From NCBI RefSeq assembly GCF_003121405.1, contig NZ_QBUY01000024.1, positions 1 to 64,000 of the forward strand: DNA of 64,000 bases, in the 5' to 3' direction. The translations under genes and the position numbers were made by a program. Below, in pieces: positions 33,053-42,263 of this stretch; within the stretch, counting starts at the first letter, position 1; each line of letters starts with the position of its first letter. Source of the stretch: Paraburkholderia sp. C35 (lineage in GTDB: Bacteria > Pseudomonadota > Gammaproteobacteria > Burkholderiales > Burkholderiaceae). The notes below the pieces were generated by a model, which was not told the DNA's origin, did not search any database, and saw only the letters and a program-made list of their open reading frames with translations.

Positions 33053-33846
33053 TACGAGGCGGCCTTGCCGTCGGATGCTGCCGCGTTCTGTGCGGCCAAC
33101 TCAGCCGCCGCTTGCGCCTGCGGATCTTCGTCAGCCGAGAAAATGAGCCCGCGCTCTTTCGCCATCGCTGCCGCCGCCACGTCCATCGCAGCCTGAGTTT
33201 CGTCGCGCGTCTTTTGAGCGGCGTCCTGCCGGGCCTTTTCTTCTGCCGCGTCGTCGGCGACACCCTTGGCATAGACGGCCGCCTCATCGGGCTCATCCGG
33301 CCAGTCGCAGACATTCGGGAACTCAGGCGCGTGGATGATGGCCGTGCACTTCATCTGATAGTTCGCCCATGCCTGGAACACGGCGCGGTCACCGGGGCTC
33401 AGGACACCCGAAATGAGCGCATCGCCCTTGCCAAAGTTGGCGGCGCGAGCACGCTCCATGCGCACGTCAAATTCAGCCATCTTTGCCGCGCGCAGGCGGG
33501 CCGCCACAACGGTCGCATCAATGCCCCAGTCGTCGCCGTCGAACTTGTATTCATCCGACGGGCGCGGCTTGTCGGTAAGCCCGGCCTGTGCGGGCGTGAT
33601 GCCCGCCATAAGGATTTCAGCCGGGTCGCCGTTACTCTGCTGATAGAGCGGGATGGTTCGATAGTCCGGTTGCAGCACCCATGCGCCATCAACCCAAAAC
33701 GGCCACGTCAGGCGCGGGCGGTCGGGAATCGGAATCTCAGTGCAGAAAGCGGGCACGAGCCAGCGATTCGCGTTGAGCGGGTCCGGGTCGGCCAGGCGCG
33801 CCGTGACGAACTGGCCGGAATGCGGGTCGAACTGATAGAGCATCAT
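33052..33846 (-). CDS. Tail fibre assembly protein (Tfa-like)
   Basis: 264 aa. The N-terminus is characteristic: YQFDPHSGQFVTARLADPDP, NRWLVPAFCTEIPIPDRPR and WPFWVDGAWVLQPDYRTIPL, as in Tfa/gp38-type chaperones or caps. A helical, Ala-rich tail follows. It lies directly downstream of the tail-fibre gene, the usual arrangement. It helps fold or trimerise the fibre. Confidence 0.82.
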   Translation of the reverse strand: MMLYQFDPHSGQFVTARLADPDPLNANRWLVPAFCTEIPIPDRPRLTWPFWVDGAWVLQPDYRTIPLYQQSNGDPAEILMAGITPAQAGLTDKPRPSDEYKFDGDDWGIDATVVAARLRAAKMAEFDVRMERARAANFGKGDALISGVLSPGDRAVFQAWANYQMKCTAIIHAPEFPNVCDWPDEPDEAAVYAKGVADDAAEEKARQDAAQKTRDETQAAMDVAAAAMAKERGLIFSADEDPQAQAAAELAAQNAAASDGKAAS

Positions 33847-33862
33847 GGTTATAGGTTCTCCG

Positions 33863-35422
33863 TTAGAAAGCGCGGATCATCGCCGTGAGGGCGACATTGC
33901 GCGGACGTGCTTCTGTGCCGCCGTCGTTGTTGACGGTAAGGACGTGGGTATGGCCGCCGCCAGCAGCGACAGCGATGTTGTGGGCGTGGTTGCCGTCGCC
34001 GTAGATGCCGATGTTGGCGTTCGATGCGCCGATCCAGATTCCAGTACCGGAACCGTAGACGTTCGCCTGCGTGCGGCTCGAACCGGAACCCGTCGAGACA
34101 GCCACACCGACACCGCCGTTATCGCCACCGGCCTGCGCCGAACCGTAGTTAGGCTGGCCGTGCGAGTGCCCCGGATCACCCACGCCGTGCGCGTGCCCGC
34201 CATCGGCGACGCCGTGACCGTGATAGCCCTGTACGTCAGTGGTTGCCGTGTGCGTGTGCGCCGCGACGGTGTCGGACGTCGCAACGTGCTTGTGTGCGAT
34301 GTTCTGCGAGGCCTGATACGTGCCAATCGCGCGCGACGTGTCGATACCGCGCGAGTCGTCATAGCAGCGGATGAACTCGCCGCGCAGTTCGGGAATGCGG
34401 AACGTTGCCGCGCCGTCGCCCGACGAGAAACAGCCCCACGAGCCCGCTGTCCAGTCCGACTCAGACACGAGTGCGCCGCTCGTTTGCGCATACGCCCACA
34501 GGGCGGGGTAGTCGGCGCGATTGAGCAGGGCACCGTTTGCCTTTAGATAGCCAGTGCGTGCCGTCGTGCGCGGCTCGAACGTGACCGTGCCAACGAGCGT
34601 ATTCGAGACGGTGCTTGCGACAAACTGGGTCGATGCTGCCTGAGCGGTTGCTGTCCCGACGGCGGCCGTCGGCACAGTCGGGATGCCGGTGAATGCCGGG
34701 CTTCCGAGGAAGGCAATGCCGCCCTTGTCCACGCCGTCCACCGTGACTTTCACGTTGCCGCTGCCGTCGGGTGCCGCGCCCATGTAAATCTTGTTTGCGC
34801 CCTGGCCGATACCGCCGCCTTGCTGGACCGTTTTGTAGCCGATGGCCGGTTCCTTGGTGCCAACGACTACCGCGAGCGCGGCAACGTCCGTATCGGTCGC
34901 ATATTGCGGGTGCGGGTCGGCTTTCGCCTCGTGCTGATTGATGAGCGCAGCCATGCCCTGCGGGTCCGTCGCGACGGTGACCGTCACACTGTCCTCAGGA
35001 CAGGCCGACGTATCGAGCGTGTACGCAAACGGGATATCGAAACTGGCCGACTTCACGAACAGCGCGGAGTCGCCGCGACTCCATACCGCCCCAAGCGTAA
35101 TGCCTGCGAAAAAGCCGATTTCGCCGATAGCCTTGCCGTTCGGGCTCTTGCCGTTCGGGGCGGTGTCGGTGATGGTCGTACCAATCTGGATCGACGTCGG
35201 CGAGACGTTCGAACCGCTCGAAATCGGATAGCGGGCGATTTCGCTTTTGAGCGCGACCATTGCGCGCGCGGCCTGATCGGCGGCGTCGCCCGTACCGCCA
35301 AGCGAGTAAAGGCCGGTGCCGATGGCGATGTGCGTCAGTTGGACCGCAAAGCCCGTCGCATCGTCGGTCGGCATGAGAGCCAAACCGGCAGAAGTGATTT
35401 TGGGGTTGAGAGATAGCGTCAC
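33863..35422 (-). CDS. Tail fibre protein with phage-collar domain
   Basis: 519 aa from GTG 35422. The N-terminal baseplate-attachment half contains FAVQLTHIAIGTGLYSLGG. Residues about 310-380 are a collar domain (GYLKANGALLNRADYPALW; GEFIRCYDDSRGIDTSRAIG). The receptor-end tail is Gly/His-rich, with HKH, HTHTATTD, HGHGVADGGHAHG and GHSHG repeats, probably metal-stabilised beta strands. It determines host binding. It has its own late promoter. Confidence 0.85.
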   Translation of the reverse strand: MTLSLNPKITSAGLALMPTDDATGFAVQLTHIAIGTGLYSLGGTGDAADQAARAMVALKSEIARYPISSGSNVSPTSIQIGTTITDTAPNGKSPNGKAIGEIGFFAGITLGAVWSRGDSALFVKSASFDIPFAYTLDTSACPEDSVTVTVATDPQGMAALINQHEAKADPHPQYATDTDVAALAVVVGTKEPAIGYKTVQQGGGIGQGANKIYMGAAPDGSGNVKVTVDGVDKGGIAFLGSPAFTGIPTVPTAAVGTATAQAASTQFVASTVSNTLVGTVTFEPRTTARTGYLKANGALLNRADYPALWAYAQTSGALVSESDWTAGSWGCFSSGDGAATFRIPELRGEFIRCYDDSRGIDTSRAIGTYQASQNIAHKHVATSDTVAAHTHTATTDVQGYHGHGVADGGHAHGVGDPGHSHGQPNYGSAQAGGDNGGVGVAVSTGSGSSRTQANVYGSGTGIWIGASNANIGIYGDGNHAHNIAVAAGGGHTHVLTVNNDGGTEARPRNVALTAMIRAF

Positions 35423-35448
35423 AGGTGAGCCTCAGAATGGATGCTCTG

Positions 35449-35491
35449 ATTCTCAGGTCACCTATGCAGTGGACCGGCGCGGGTTTTCCTA
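35449..35491 (-). promoter_or_regulatory. Late promoter of the tail-fibre operon
   Basis: TAGGAAAA, 27 nt, CTGAGAAT on the minus strand, 27 nt before the GTG of the fibre gene. The box ends 2 bp from the stop of the preceding gene. Confidence 0.78.
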
Positions 35492-35493
35492 CG

Positions 35494-35976
35494 CTAGATC
35501 GTGAAATACATCTCTGCCATTTCGTCGGCAAACTCCGACGTATCGGCAACCGACATGCTGCGGTTGGCCGCGTACATGAGCGCGAGCACGGCAATCTGCC
35601 CGTTGGTGATTTCCGGGTTTAGTTCATACCGTGTGCCCGTTGCCGCGACGCCGCGCACCTGCACCGCGCCACCCGGATTGAACCGTTGCACCGGCGAGAG
35701 CAGTTCGATCATGCCGGTAGAGTCGGCACGAAAGTACAGGTCGATGGCCGCCGCGATCATGCTTTCGTCAAAGAGCAGGTCACGCGCGGGCGCGCGCGGG
35801 TCGTTTGACGTCATCATTGCGCCAGGCTCGCGATGGCCTAGCGGCAGTTCCTGCGAGACGATCACGAGGCCGGTGCCGTCCGCCGCACCGGGATCACCGG
35901 CATCAACGGCCGCGAGCAGGTTGACGGCCTGCCCCTTGTAGCCGTTGATTTCCGCCTGGAGTGTAACGACGCTCAC
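35494..35976 (-). CDS. Virion-operon protein, unknown
   Basis: 160 aa from GTG 35976, overlapping the upstream stop, with GAGGTGA ahead. Contains GTGLVIVSQELPLGHREPGA and a helical C-terminus (MYAANRSMSVADTSEFADEM). Probably a neck or head-tail connector by place. It ends in TAG. Confidence 0.68.
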   Translation of the reverse strand: MSVVTLQAEINGYKGQAVNLLAAVDAGDPGAADGTGLVIVSQELPLGHREPGAMMTSNDPRAPARDLLFDESMIAAAIDLYFRADSTGMIELLSPVQRFNPGGAVQVRGVAATGTRYELNPEITNGQIAVLALMYAANRSMSVADTSEFADEMAEMYFTI

Positions 35977-36812
35977 GAGGTCACCTCATCGTCATCATCG
36001 CCGACAACCGGGACGCGCCACGTCGGCGGCGTGTCGGTGCGCACCTCGCTGTAATTGCCGTCCACGTCCACGGCGTTATCAATCATCTTGCCTGCGCGCA
36101 TGTTGACCGCGGTGACTTCCGTGACCACCTTGTAGCCTGCCGGTGCCGCCTTGCCGTCGTTCGGCTCGCCCGCGCCCGGTGCCTGAAACACTGGGATGCT
36201 CGCGTGCAGCACGAAGTCCGCGACGTTCACGCGCAGGTTCTTTTGCACTTCCTGCGAGATTGCGCCAACGTTAATGTCTTCGAGCACGACGGGGAAAGGA
36301 AGGCTTTGCCCGGCGAACTGGTGCGCCATCTGGAAGCGCCGCCCCTGCGGGCCTTGCGTAAAGAGGTCGAACTGCAGCGCGAGACTGTGCGCCGAGTGCC
36401 GCTCAGACGCGATAAACGCGATCTGCGCGCGGTAGTCATTCGCGCTCAGGCGCATCTTGTAGGCGCGGTTCAGTTCGTCACCGGGCAGCATCACGTCCAC
36501 CGGCGACGCGACAGAGACGCCGTAGTCCACCATCGACGGCGTAAAGTCTTCGTCAATGCAGACGATGCACACCGGCAGCAATGAGGACAGGCCCGGCCCG
36601 CTCACGTTCTGATTCTTTCGCCACTCGTTGAGCACCTCATCAATCTTGTCGATCATCCGGCCGGGCGCATAGACGATGCTTTTCGAGAGCCCGCGCGCGA
36701 CGTACTCTTGCATTTGCGGCGTGTCGGCCACAAGGCCGCTGTAAAAGCGGCCGAGGTATTGGCCGAACGCCTGTTCGAGAGCAGAGAACAGGCTCAACGT
36801 TACGCCCCCCAC
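35973..36812 (-). CDS. Virion structural protein
   Basis: 279 aa from GTG 36812; TTG 36797 behind GGGGGG is an alternative. Contains LFSALEQAFGQYLGRFYSGL, SPVDVMLPGDELNRAYKMR and HSLALQFDLFTQGPQGRRF. The beta-rich pattern with few charged repeats fits a neck, tail-terminator or baseplate-wedge part. It ends in an acidic tail (GDDDDEVTS). No family recognised. Confidence 0.68.
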   Translation of the reverse strand: MGGVTLSLFSALEQAFGQYLGRFYSGLVADTPQMQEYVARGLSKSIVYAPGRMIDKIDEVLNEWRKNQNVSGPGLSSLLPVCIVCIDEDFTPSMVDYGVSVASPVDVMLPGDELNRAYKMRLSANDYRAQIAFIASERHSAHSLALQFDLFTQGPQGRRFQMAHQFAGQSLPFPVVLEDINVGAISQEVQKNLRVNVADFVLHASIPVFQAPGAGEPNDGKAAPAGYKVVTEVTAVNMRAGKMIDNAVDVDGNYSEVRTDTPPTWRVPVVGDDDDEVTS

Positions 36813-37663
36813 GCGCGGCGCGCGAGCGAGCGGGCCGGGCTTTCCGTTGCAGCGGCTTCCTGCTCATCGGGCAGCGCTTCCAGTTCAACGAGCGTGCCGG
36901 TACTGAACGAGCGGGCGCGGGCGCGAAATTCTGCCGTCGCGCTCGAACTGACAGACAACGGCGCGACGAAGCCGCCCGTACTATCGAGCAGCGTCGTACC
37001 GTTGCCGGGCACGCGCGAGGCGATGGACATGAGTTCCGCGTTTTCTTCCTGCAGGCGTTCAATCGTCTGCATCATGAGCGCGCTATCCGCCTGCATCGAG
37101 TCGAACAGCGTGCGCATCATGGCGTTGGACAGTTGCCATTCCTGCACGACGGAATCGAGGAAAGTCTGGTCATCGAATGCCGCGCTATCGAACATGTAGC
37201 CGCGATTGGTCGTGTAGTTCGGCTCGAACACGTAATCGAAGCCCGCGAAAATGTCCGGCACCGACGGGCTCAGGCGCGGCAGCGTGTGAATCGCCGACGA
37301 GAACCCGCCTTGCTTGCTCGAAAAGAGCCGTTCGGCAATCGAGCCCGAATCGGTGTCGAGAAATTCCGCCTCGTGCGTGATGTTGCCCTTGTCGTCGCAT
37401 TCGAGGTGCGTGGTGACGAAAGCAGGCTCGATGTTGACCATGCGGCCGTCAAACACAACGGATTCAGGCGGCGTGAGGCCAAAGCGCGCGCGAATCCAGT
37501 GCCCGTAAAAGCCGGTGAGGTCGCGGTTGCGTACCTTTTCCTGCACCTCGCGGCCATTCACGAGCGCGGAGAGCGCGGGCAGGTTGAACTCCCGATCTTT
37601 GCCGGTGAAGTTGCGGCCCCGGTCGTGCACGTTGTAAGTGATCTTTCCCGTTTTGGTTCCCAT
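36800..37663 (-). CDS. Prohead protease/scaffold candidate
   Basis: 287 aa from ATG 37663, preceded by GGGGGAAAG; the longer frame lacks a site. Residues 1-150 look like a prohead protease domain (GFYGHWIRARFGL with His; SKQGGFSSAIHTLPRLSP with Ser; HLECDDKGNITHEAEFLDTD). From about 180 there is a coiled coil (MMQTIERLQEENAELMS) and a disordered Ser/Ala/Arg tail, as in fused protease-scaffold proteins. The catalytic assignment is inferred. Confidence 0.55.
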   Translation of the reverse strand: MGTKTGKITYNVHDRGRNFTGKDREFNLPALSALVNGREVQEKVRNRDLTGFYGHWIRARFGLTPPESVVFDGRMVNIEPAFVTTHLECDDKGNITHEAEFLDTDSGSIAERLFSSKQGGFSSAIHTLPRLSPSVPDIFAGFDYVFEPNYTTNRGYMFDSAAFDDQTFLDSVVQEWQLSNAMMRTLFDSMQADSALMMQTIERLQEENAELMSIASRVPGNGTTLLDSTGGFVAPLSVSSSATAEFRARARSFSTGTLVELEALPDEQEAAATESPARSLARRAWGA

Positions 37664-37674
37664 GCTTTCCCCCA

Positions 37675-38985
37675 TTAACTCAATGTGCCGATGCACAGCA
37701 CCGGCATGACACCCATTGCACCGTTTGCCACGGCAAGCCCGCCCGTTACCCCGATACCCTCGAACACAGTGGACAATTGCAGTTCGAGCATGAGGCGCGC
37801 CGCCAGCACGGAACGGAACGCCTTGGCGACTTCGAGCAGCCCCAAGCCGTTGTCACTCGTGACGGGCCGCGTGACGCGCACGCGGCTCGTGCGAAAGTGC
37901 GTGATAGGCGTCGCTGGCGTTTCACCGTCGGCGAACGTTGCAACGCCGTTCGCATCAACGGTGTAGTCCGTGACGGTTGCGGTTGCCCCTACGGGCGTCT
38001 CGATCAGCGGCGTCAGTTCGCCCGCTTCAAGCTGCGCGCCCCACAAATAGAACGAATCCCCCGCCGCGCCGGTGTCGGAGGTCGGATCAACGGTGAATTT
38101 CGCGCCGCCGATGGCCGTCGCGGGAAAGGTCGTGCTGATCGCAATACGATGCCAGCCGACAGAGTCATCAAGCGTGATGGTCTGAAAGGCAAACTCGACG
38201 TCTGTACTGTCGCGCAGCCGCAAGGTGTAGTTGCCCGGCATCGCAGCGGCATACACGTAGGCCGAACCAGTGAATAGCCTGCCCGCCGCTGCAACGTCAG
38301 ATTCAATCTGCGCCGCCCAGTCGTTTCCGACGGCGGTACGCGACACCTTCGCGGCCGTCTGTGTGCCATCCGGCGCGACCGTCGCATTGGAGGTGACGGT
38401 TGCGTTAGAAAGCGTCCATCCCGCGCCGTTGTTCGCGAGGTTGGAATTTTTGATGAGGTTCGTGCGTGCCGTCGGATAAAGCTGGCTTTCGCCGCGCCAG
38501 TCCGTCCGGTAGATCGTCGGCAGACCGTCCTCGCTGTTCGGGTCATACACCGCCTGCACGGACGGGCTCAGGTCGATCACGCTGCGCGGCGTGACGTCGG
38601 CCGGGTATTGGTCCGCCGTCGCAATCGGATGCCAAAGCGGCTCGACCTTCCATACATTCGGCCAGGTCGCCTGCAGATACTGTTTGAGAAAGATCATGCC
38701 CCGGCGCGGGTTGCGCGCGAGGGCCGCTTTCATGAGAAACGAGGTCCGCGTGTCATCGCGGCGGATGATCGGCAGGCCGTTGAGCTTGAGCACGCGCTCC
38801 ATCAATTCGGTATCGCCGAGGTGCGGCATACCGTAGAGGTTCAACTGGCGTTCGCGCGGCCGGATGAGCGCGTTGTAGACGGACGTGAAAATCGCTTTCA
38901 GGTCCGATTCCAGTTGATCGTATTCCGCGCTGTTCGCAAGCGGTTGCAGCGCGGGCGCGTCGATGGGGATGAGGTTCGCCGCCAC
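37675..38985 (-). CDS. Baseplate/tail protein with inserted carbohydrate-binding-like domain
   Basis: 436 aa from GTG 38985. Residues 1-160 are helical with LIRPRERQLNLYGMPHLGDT and resemble a tail protein I-type wedge partner. Residues about 165-320 form a beta-sandwich insert (TARTNLIKNSNLANNGAGW; AGDSFYLWGAQLEAGELTP), a module often found in phage fibres. The C-terminus resumes with a helical core. It follows the baseplate J-like gene, the standard J-I order. Confidence 0.7.
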   Translation of the reverse strand: MAANLIPIDAPALQPLANSAEYDQLESDLKAIFTSVYNALIRPRERQLNLYGMPHLGDTELMERVLKLNGLPIIRRDDTRTSFLMKAALARNPRRGMIFLKQYLQATWPNVWKVEPLWHPIATADQYPADVTPRSVIDLSPSVQAVYDPNSEDGLPTIYRTDWRGESQLYPTARTNLIKNSNLANNGAGWTLSNATVTSNATVAPDGTQTAAKVSRTAVGNDWAAQIESDVAAAGRLFTGSAYVYAAAMPGNYTLRLRDSTDVEFAFQTITLDDSVGWHRIAISTTFPATAIGGAKFTVDPTSDTGAAGDSFYLWGAQLEAGELTPLIETPVGATATVTDYTVDANGVATFADGETPATPITHFRTSRVRVTRPVTSDNGLGLLEVAKAFRSVLAARLMLELQLSTVFEGIGVTGGLAVANGAMGVMPVLCIGTLS

Positions 38986-38986
38986 G

Positions 38987-40429
38987 TCAATGACTCCAGA
39001 GGCCGTCGTTGTACGTCGCCTGCGTCACGTTCACCGTGAGCGAGTCGTTGGTGACGTATCGGTATTGCTCAGGCTTGGGCGCGGCCTGCGCCGGAACAAG
39101 GATCTGCACGTCGCTGCCGTCATCCTGCAGCGCGACAATGCCGTCCGTCGTGTTCGTGAGCGCGGTATTCACTTTCTTGCTGGAAAGCGTCAGCATGCCG
39201 CGCTTGGTCGCGGCAGAGCCCTTGCCGTACAGCGCGAGCACCTTGGACCGGATTTGCGCCTCAACGTCGGCCGTGTCGTGCACGACGGACACCTGCGCAT
39301 CGATCGTCATCGGCAGAGGCGTATCGACCTCATCAACGAACTTGACCCAGTACGAATCGTCGGCCGCCGCGATCACCTTTTTAATCTGCGTCTGCATCCA
39401 CGTTGGATCACTGCCGTCCGACGTCGCGAACGCAACGAACATGCGGTTGATGTTGTTGACGCTGCCACCGCGCACGCTTTCCTCGATCTGCTCATTCCAG
39501 ACGGACAGAAAGTCGAGGTTGTTCAGGTTGCGGCGGATAAGCGCATCAAAGTTGCCGAGAAAGACAGCCGACGAATCGTATTGCGGCGGCACGCTCGCCC
39601 ACTCGCGCAGCGTCTCGATATCAATCGGGTCCATACCCGGATTGACGACGGCCGTCATTGCGAACGTGGCCTGCCGGTCGTGCGAATCGACCGTCGATTC
39701 GAACGTGAAAACGGAGTTCACGTCCACCGCGAGCTTGCCGTAGGTTTCCTCAACGACGAAGTCGATCACGGTGCCGTTCGCCGGTTGCACGCCGAACGTG
39801 TTGGCCCACCCGAACTTGACCCATAGCTGGCGCAGTTCATCCGTCTCGATGATGTAGCCGGGATCACCCGCGAGCAGGTTGGCGAACTCAGGCGTGTATG
39901 GGAACAGCACGCCGCCCACGCTCACGCGCAGGCCGCTGATCTGCTGTTCGGTGTCCGTGTTCGGCGTGATCTGCACCGGGTAGAAGGGCGCGGAGCCCGA
40001 CACCGTATGCGTGAGAGGTCGCTCAGTCACCTGTTTGACGGTCACTGGTGCCGTGCCGCCTGCAGGGATGATCGCGGCCGACTCAGCGACGTAGACGCGG
40101 CCATAGGAGTCGAGAAAGCGGCGGCCGGTCACCACGTTGAGCGCCACGACGTCCGGGTTCTTACCCGTCAGCACGGCTCGCGGCGGCACCGCGAACGGAA
40201 GGATGCCCTTCAATGCGGCATCCGCGAGCACGGTCGTATCGCGGGTTTTGCTGAACGCCTCAGTGCTCTCAACATCGATCTGAGACGACACCATAGCAAG
40301 CATGGTTGCAATCGAAGACAGTTGCATGAGCAGGCGCGGGTCGTTCGCCTGAAAGTACAGGGCGGCGGTCGGGTAGTCCTGTGCGGCGGCCTGTACGGCG
40401 GTCCAGAAGTCGTCGCGGGTCAAAGCCAT
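38987..40429 (-). CDS. Baseplate J-like protein (wedge)
   Basis: 480 aa, starting in TAAATG after the preceding stop. Contains KTRDTTVLADAALKGILPFA, RRFLDSYGRVYVAESAAIIP, GTAPVTVKQVTERPLTHTV and DVEAQIRSKVLALYGKGS. The last matches the helical domain of gpJ-type wedge proteins that form the baseplate periphery. The length and the neighbouring genes fit. Confidence 0.75.
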   Translation of the reverse strand: MALTRDDFWTAVQAAAQDYPTAALYFQANDPRLLMQLSSIATMLAMVSSQIDVESTEAFSKTRDTTVLADAALKGILPFAVPPRAVLTGKNPDVVALNVVTGRRFLDSYGRVYVAESAAIIPAGGTAPVTVKQVTERPLTHTVSGSAPFYPVQITPNTDTEQQISGLRVSVGGVLFPYTPEFANLLAGDPGYIIETDELRQLWVKFGWANTFGVQPANGTVIDFVVEETYGKLAVDVNSVFTFESTVDSHDRQATFAMTAVVNPGMDPIDIETLREWASVPPQYDSSAVFLGNFDALIRRNLNNLDFLSVWNEQIEESVRGGSVNNINRMFVAFATSDGSDPTWMQTQIKKVIAAADDSYWVKFVDEVDTPLPMTIDAQVSVVHDTADVEAQIRSKVLALYGKGSAATKRGMLTLSSKKVNTALTNTTDGIVALQDDGSDVQILVPAQAAPKPEQYRYVTNDSLTVNVTQATYNDGLWSH

Positions 40430-40729
40430 TTAGTTGTCGCTCCCATTCGGTACGGGCACAAATTCGCCCGCGACCTCGATGTACAGATTGCGCTTGTCCG
40501 GCCCGGTGTCTTCGGCGTAGATATTGACGCTGCCACGCGGCAGCGCGGCAATAAGCGGCACGTCGTTGCGCAGCTTGGCGATAGTCGCGTCAGCGAGGCC
40601 CGCTGCGAGCGGGGTTTGCAACATGTCGGTCACGATCTGGCCGTAATCGCTCCCCAAATAGCCATTGAGGGGCGTCGAAAGCCAGTGCGTCGTCATATCA
40701 ACGAGGTCGGATGCGGGGATTTTTGCCAT
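40430..40729 (-). CDS. Small baseplate-operon protein
   Basis: 99 aa (MAKIPASDLVDMTTHWLSTP). The helical N-terminus is followed by PRGSVNIYAEDTGPDKRNLY, a beta pattern reminiscent of small wedge or gp25-type proteins. It is first in the operon with the J-like gene. The ATG lies six bases after the putative late -10 with no Shine-Dalgarno, as at 28122. Confidence 0.68.
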   Translation of the reverse strand: MAKIPASDLVDMTTHWLSTPLNGYLGSDYGQIVTDMLQTPLAAGLADATIAKLRNDVPLIAALPRGSVNIYAEDTGPDKRNLYIEVAGEFVPVPNGSDN

Positions 40730-40735
40730 ACGTGA

Positions 40736-40778
40736 ATGCTACGGCCGCCCCGTCACATATAGACGTGTCGTTTTCCTA
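40736..40778 (-). promoter_or_regulatory. Late promoter of the baseplate J operon (variant -10)
   Basis: TAGGAAAA, 27 nt, CGTAGCAT on the minus strand. The box is perfect and the -10 less so. A half of the ATAGAC palindrome falls inside the spacer, next to the box. Confidence 0.58.
40759..40770. promoter_or_regulatory. Imperfect ATAGAC..GTC operator
   Basis: ATAGACGTGTCG resembles the perfect palindrome ATAGACATGTCTAT at 46847. It sits 41 bp from a second copy, in the divergent region between a late and an early operon. Confidence 0.5.
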
Positions 40779-40799
40779 CCGGCGAGAAACTGTAAAAAT

Positions 40800-40813
40800 A
40801 TAGATATGTCTAT
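40800..40813. promoter_or_regulatory. ATAGATATGTCTAT operator
   Basis: Near-perfect 14-bp palindrome overlapping the first base of the -35 of the early promoter at 40813-40841. Same family and same position relative to -35 as the site at 46847-46860. Confidence 0.65.
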
Positions 40814-40841
40814 TGCCATAGTTGCGCTTGGTCATTAATAT
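40813..40841 (+). promoter_or_regulatory. Promoter of the 40.9-46.8 kb early operon
   Basis: TTGCCA, 17 nt, TAATAT. It lacks the CGTGACAACA spacer but carries the ATAGA palindrome at its -35. It is likely to drive the long run from 40867 to 46833. Confidence 0.65.
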
Positions 40842-40866
40842 GTCGATATTCCGATACGGGGAAGCG

Positions 40867-41067
40867 ATGACCACCACGCGATACCTTTGCAGCGTCTGCA
40901 GCACGCCACACAAGCGGCAGCATCATGCCGTCGAGTGCTGCTCGACGGGCAAGGAATTGACGGCGGATGAGCTGGAGTCGATAGGCCAAACGCGGCTTTT
41001 TGACGACGGCCCGCCGCCCGCGCGCCCTGTAGCGGTCGAGCCGGACGGACAGACGCTGCTTTTCTGA
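40867..41067 (+). CDS. Small Cys/His-rich early protein
   Basis: 66 aa from ATG 40867 (MTTTRYLCSVCSTPHKRQHH) with GGGGAAG upstream. CSVC, then HHAVECC, gives a zinc-knuckle-like N-terminus. The C-terminal half is acidic and Pro-rich. First gene of its operon. Function unknown. Confidence 0.68.
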   Translation: MTTTRYLCSVCSTPHKRQHHAVECCSTGKELTADELESIGQTRLFDDGPPPARPVAVEPDGQTLLF

Positions 41068-41134
41068 TCCGAACGGGTTTCACACGCGGCCCTCAATTTC
41101 ATTTGATGAGGACTACCAATAAGACGGGGCAACA

Positions 41135-41305
41135 ATGGCAGCGCACAAGACAGACGCGGTCAAGGTTGCCGTTGCGCTGGTCGTAAAGGGCAGAGTCCCG
41201 ACGGCTTATGCGGCGGCAAAGCAGACCGGCGTATCGGCGTCCTCGATACACCGTGATCCGACATACCAGGCATGGAAGAAAGCAAAGGGGCAGGGCAAGC
41301 AATGA
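41135..41305 (+). CDS. Small helix-turn-helix protein
   Basis: 56 aa (MAAHKTDAVKVAVALVVKG), followed by TAYAAAKQTGVSASSIHRD. The last stretch has the helix-turn-helix shape of resolvase or Hin-type DNA readers. The stop overlaps the next ATG (ATGA). It may regulate the nearby ATAGA operators, but this is inference. Confidence 0.7.
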   Translation: MAAHKTDAVKVAVALVVKGRVPTAYAAAKQTGVSASSIHRDPTYQAWKKAKGQGKQ

Positions 41306-41688
41306 ACACGATGACGCTCGAACAGTTTCACGCAGCACTCAAGGCGCAAGGCGTCAAGTCGCACATTGACTTCGCGTTCGTTTGCCCGATGTGCAAAACG
41401 GTCCAGTCCGGGCGCGACCTGATCGCGGCGGGCGCGGGTGCGGATTTCGCCAAGGTCGATAAGTATCTGGCTTTCTCGTGCTACGGCCGCTTTACCGGCG
41501 CGGGATCGTCGCGCAAAGAGCCGGACGGCAATCCCTGCGATTGGTCACTTGGCGGCCTGTTCCAGTTTCACGAACTGGAGGTTGTGACGCCCGACGGCGC
41601 GAAGAACCCGCGCTTTGCGCTTGCCACGCCTGAGCAGGCGCAGGCACACGCAGCAAAGCACGCGGCAGAGGCGCAGGTGACCCAATGA
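41302..41688 (+). CDS. VVA0879-like small phage protein
   Basis: 128 aa. FAFVCPMCKTVQSGRDLIAA has a CPMC knuckle, followed by YLAFSCYGRFTGAGS and CDWSLGGLFQFHELEVV. This conserved pattern is recalled from small phage proteins of the VVA0879 family, whose function is unknown. It ends with an Ala/His-rich helix and is coupled to both neighbours. Confidence 0.72.
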   Translation: MNTMTLEQFHAALKAQGVKSHIDFAFVCPMCKTVQSGRDLIAAGAGADFAKVDKYLAFSCYGRFTGAGSSRKEPDGNPCDWSLGGLFQFHELEVVTPDGAKNPRFALATPEQAQAHAAKHAAEAQVTQ

Positions 41689-42263
41689 GCACGCAGGCAA
41701 CGCCGTATCAGATAGAACTGTTGCAGCACACACTAGGGCTCTCTGGCAAGACGCGCGGCAATCACACGCCGCACCGCAATCACTTCGTGGCGGGCAACGG
41801 GCACCACGACATGAAGCACCTCGAAGCGCTTGAGGGCTTGGGCCTGATGGAACGCCGCCCGTCGCCGGGTTTTCTCGTGGACGGTGACATTGTGTTTGCC
41901 GCGACCGATATCGGCCGCTCGACAGCGCTTGCGGCTCTGCCGGAACCCAAGCCGCGCACGAAGTATGAGGATTACCTCGATGCCGACGGTTGCGCCGGAC
42001 GCAATTTCGGCGAGTTTCTTTGCGGCGGCCGTCTGCCTGAATATGAGTCTCGACAGGCGTATGGCAACGCCCCGCGCGACCGCAGGGGTTATGAATACCG
42101 CATGTTCCGCCGTACCGCGTGGATTGGTCACTGGTCGAGCGTTCGTGAGGTAGAGGGCGACTGGTGCAAGACGATGAAAGAGGCGAAGGCAAGCTACAAG
42201 GCCGCGCTCAAACGTCATCACGAAAAGCTGCGCGCCGCACAGAAGCGGAGGCCCGCGCAATGA
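41685..42263 (+). CDS. Early protein, unknown
   Basis: 192 aa (MSTQATPYQIELLQHTLGLS). The N-terminal 80 residues look like a winged-helix or marker of helical/beta type (MKHLEALEGLGLMERRPSPG; FLVDGDIVFAATDIGR). A basic C-terminal helix follows (KAALKRHHEKLRAAQKRR). Such proteins are common in phage early regions; the family is not certain. Confidence 0.72.
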   Translation: MSTQATPYQIELLQHTLGLSGKTRGNHTPHRNHFVAGNGHHDMKHLEALEGLGLMERRPSPGFLVDGDIVFAATDIGRSTALAALPEPKPRTKYEDYLDADGCAGRNFGEFLCGGRLPEYESRQAYGNAPRDRRGYEYRMFRRTAWIGHWSSVREVEGDWCKTMKEAKASYKAALKRHHEKLRAAQKRRPAQ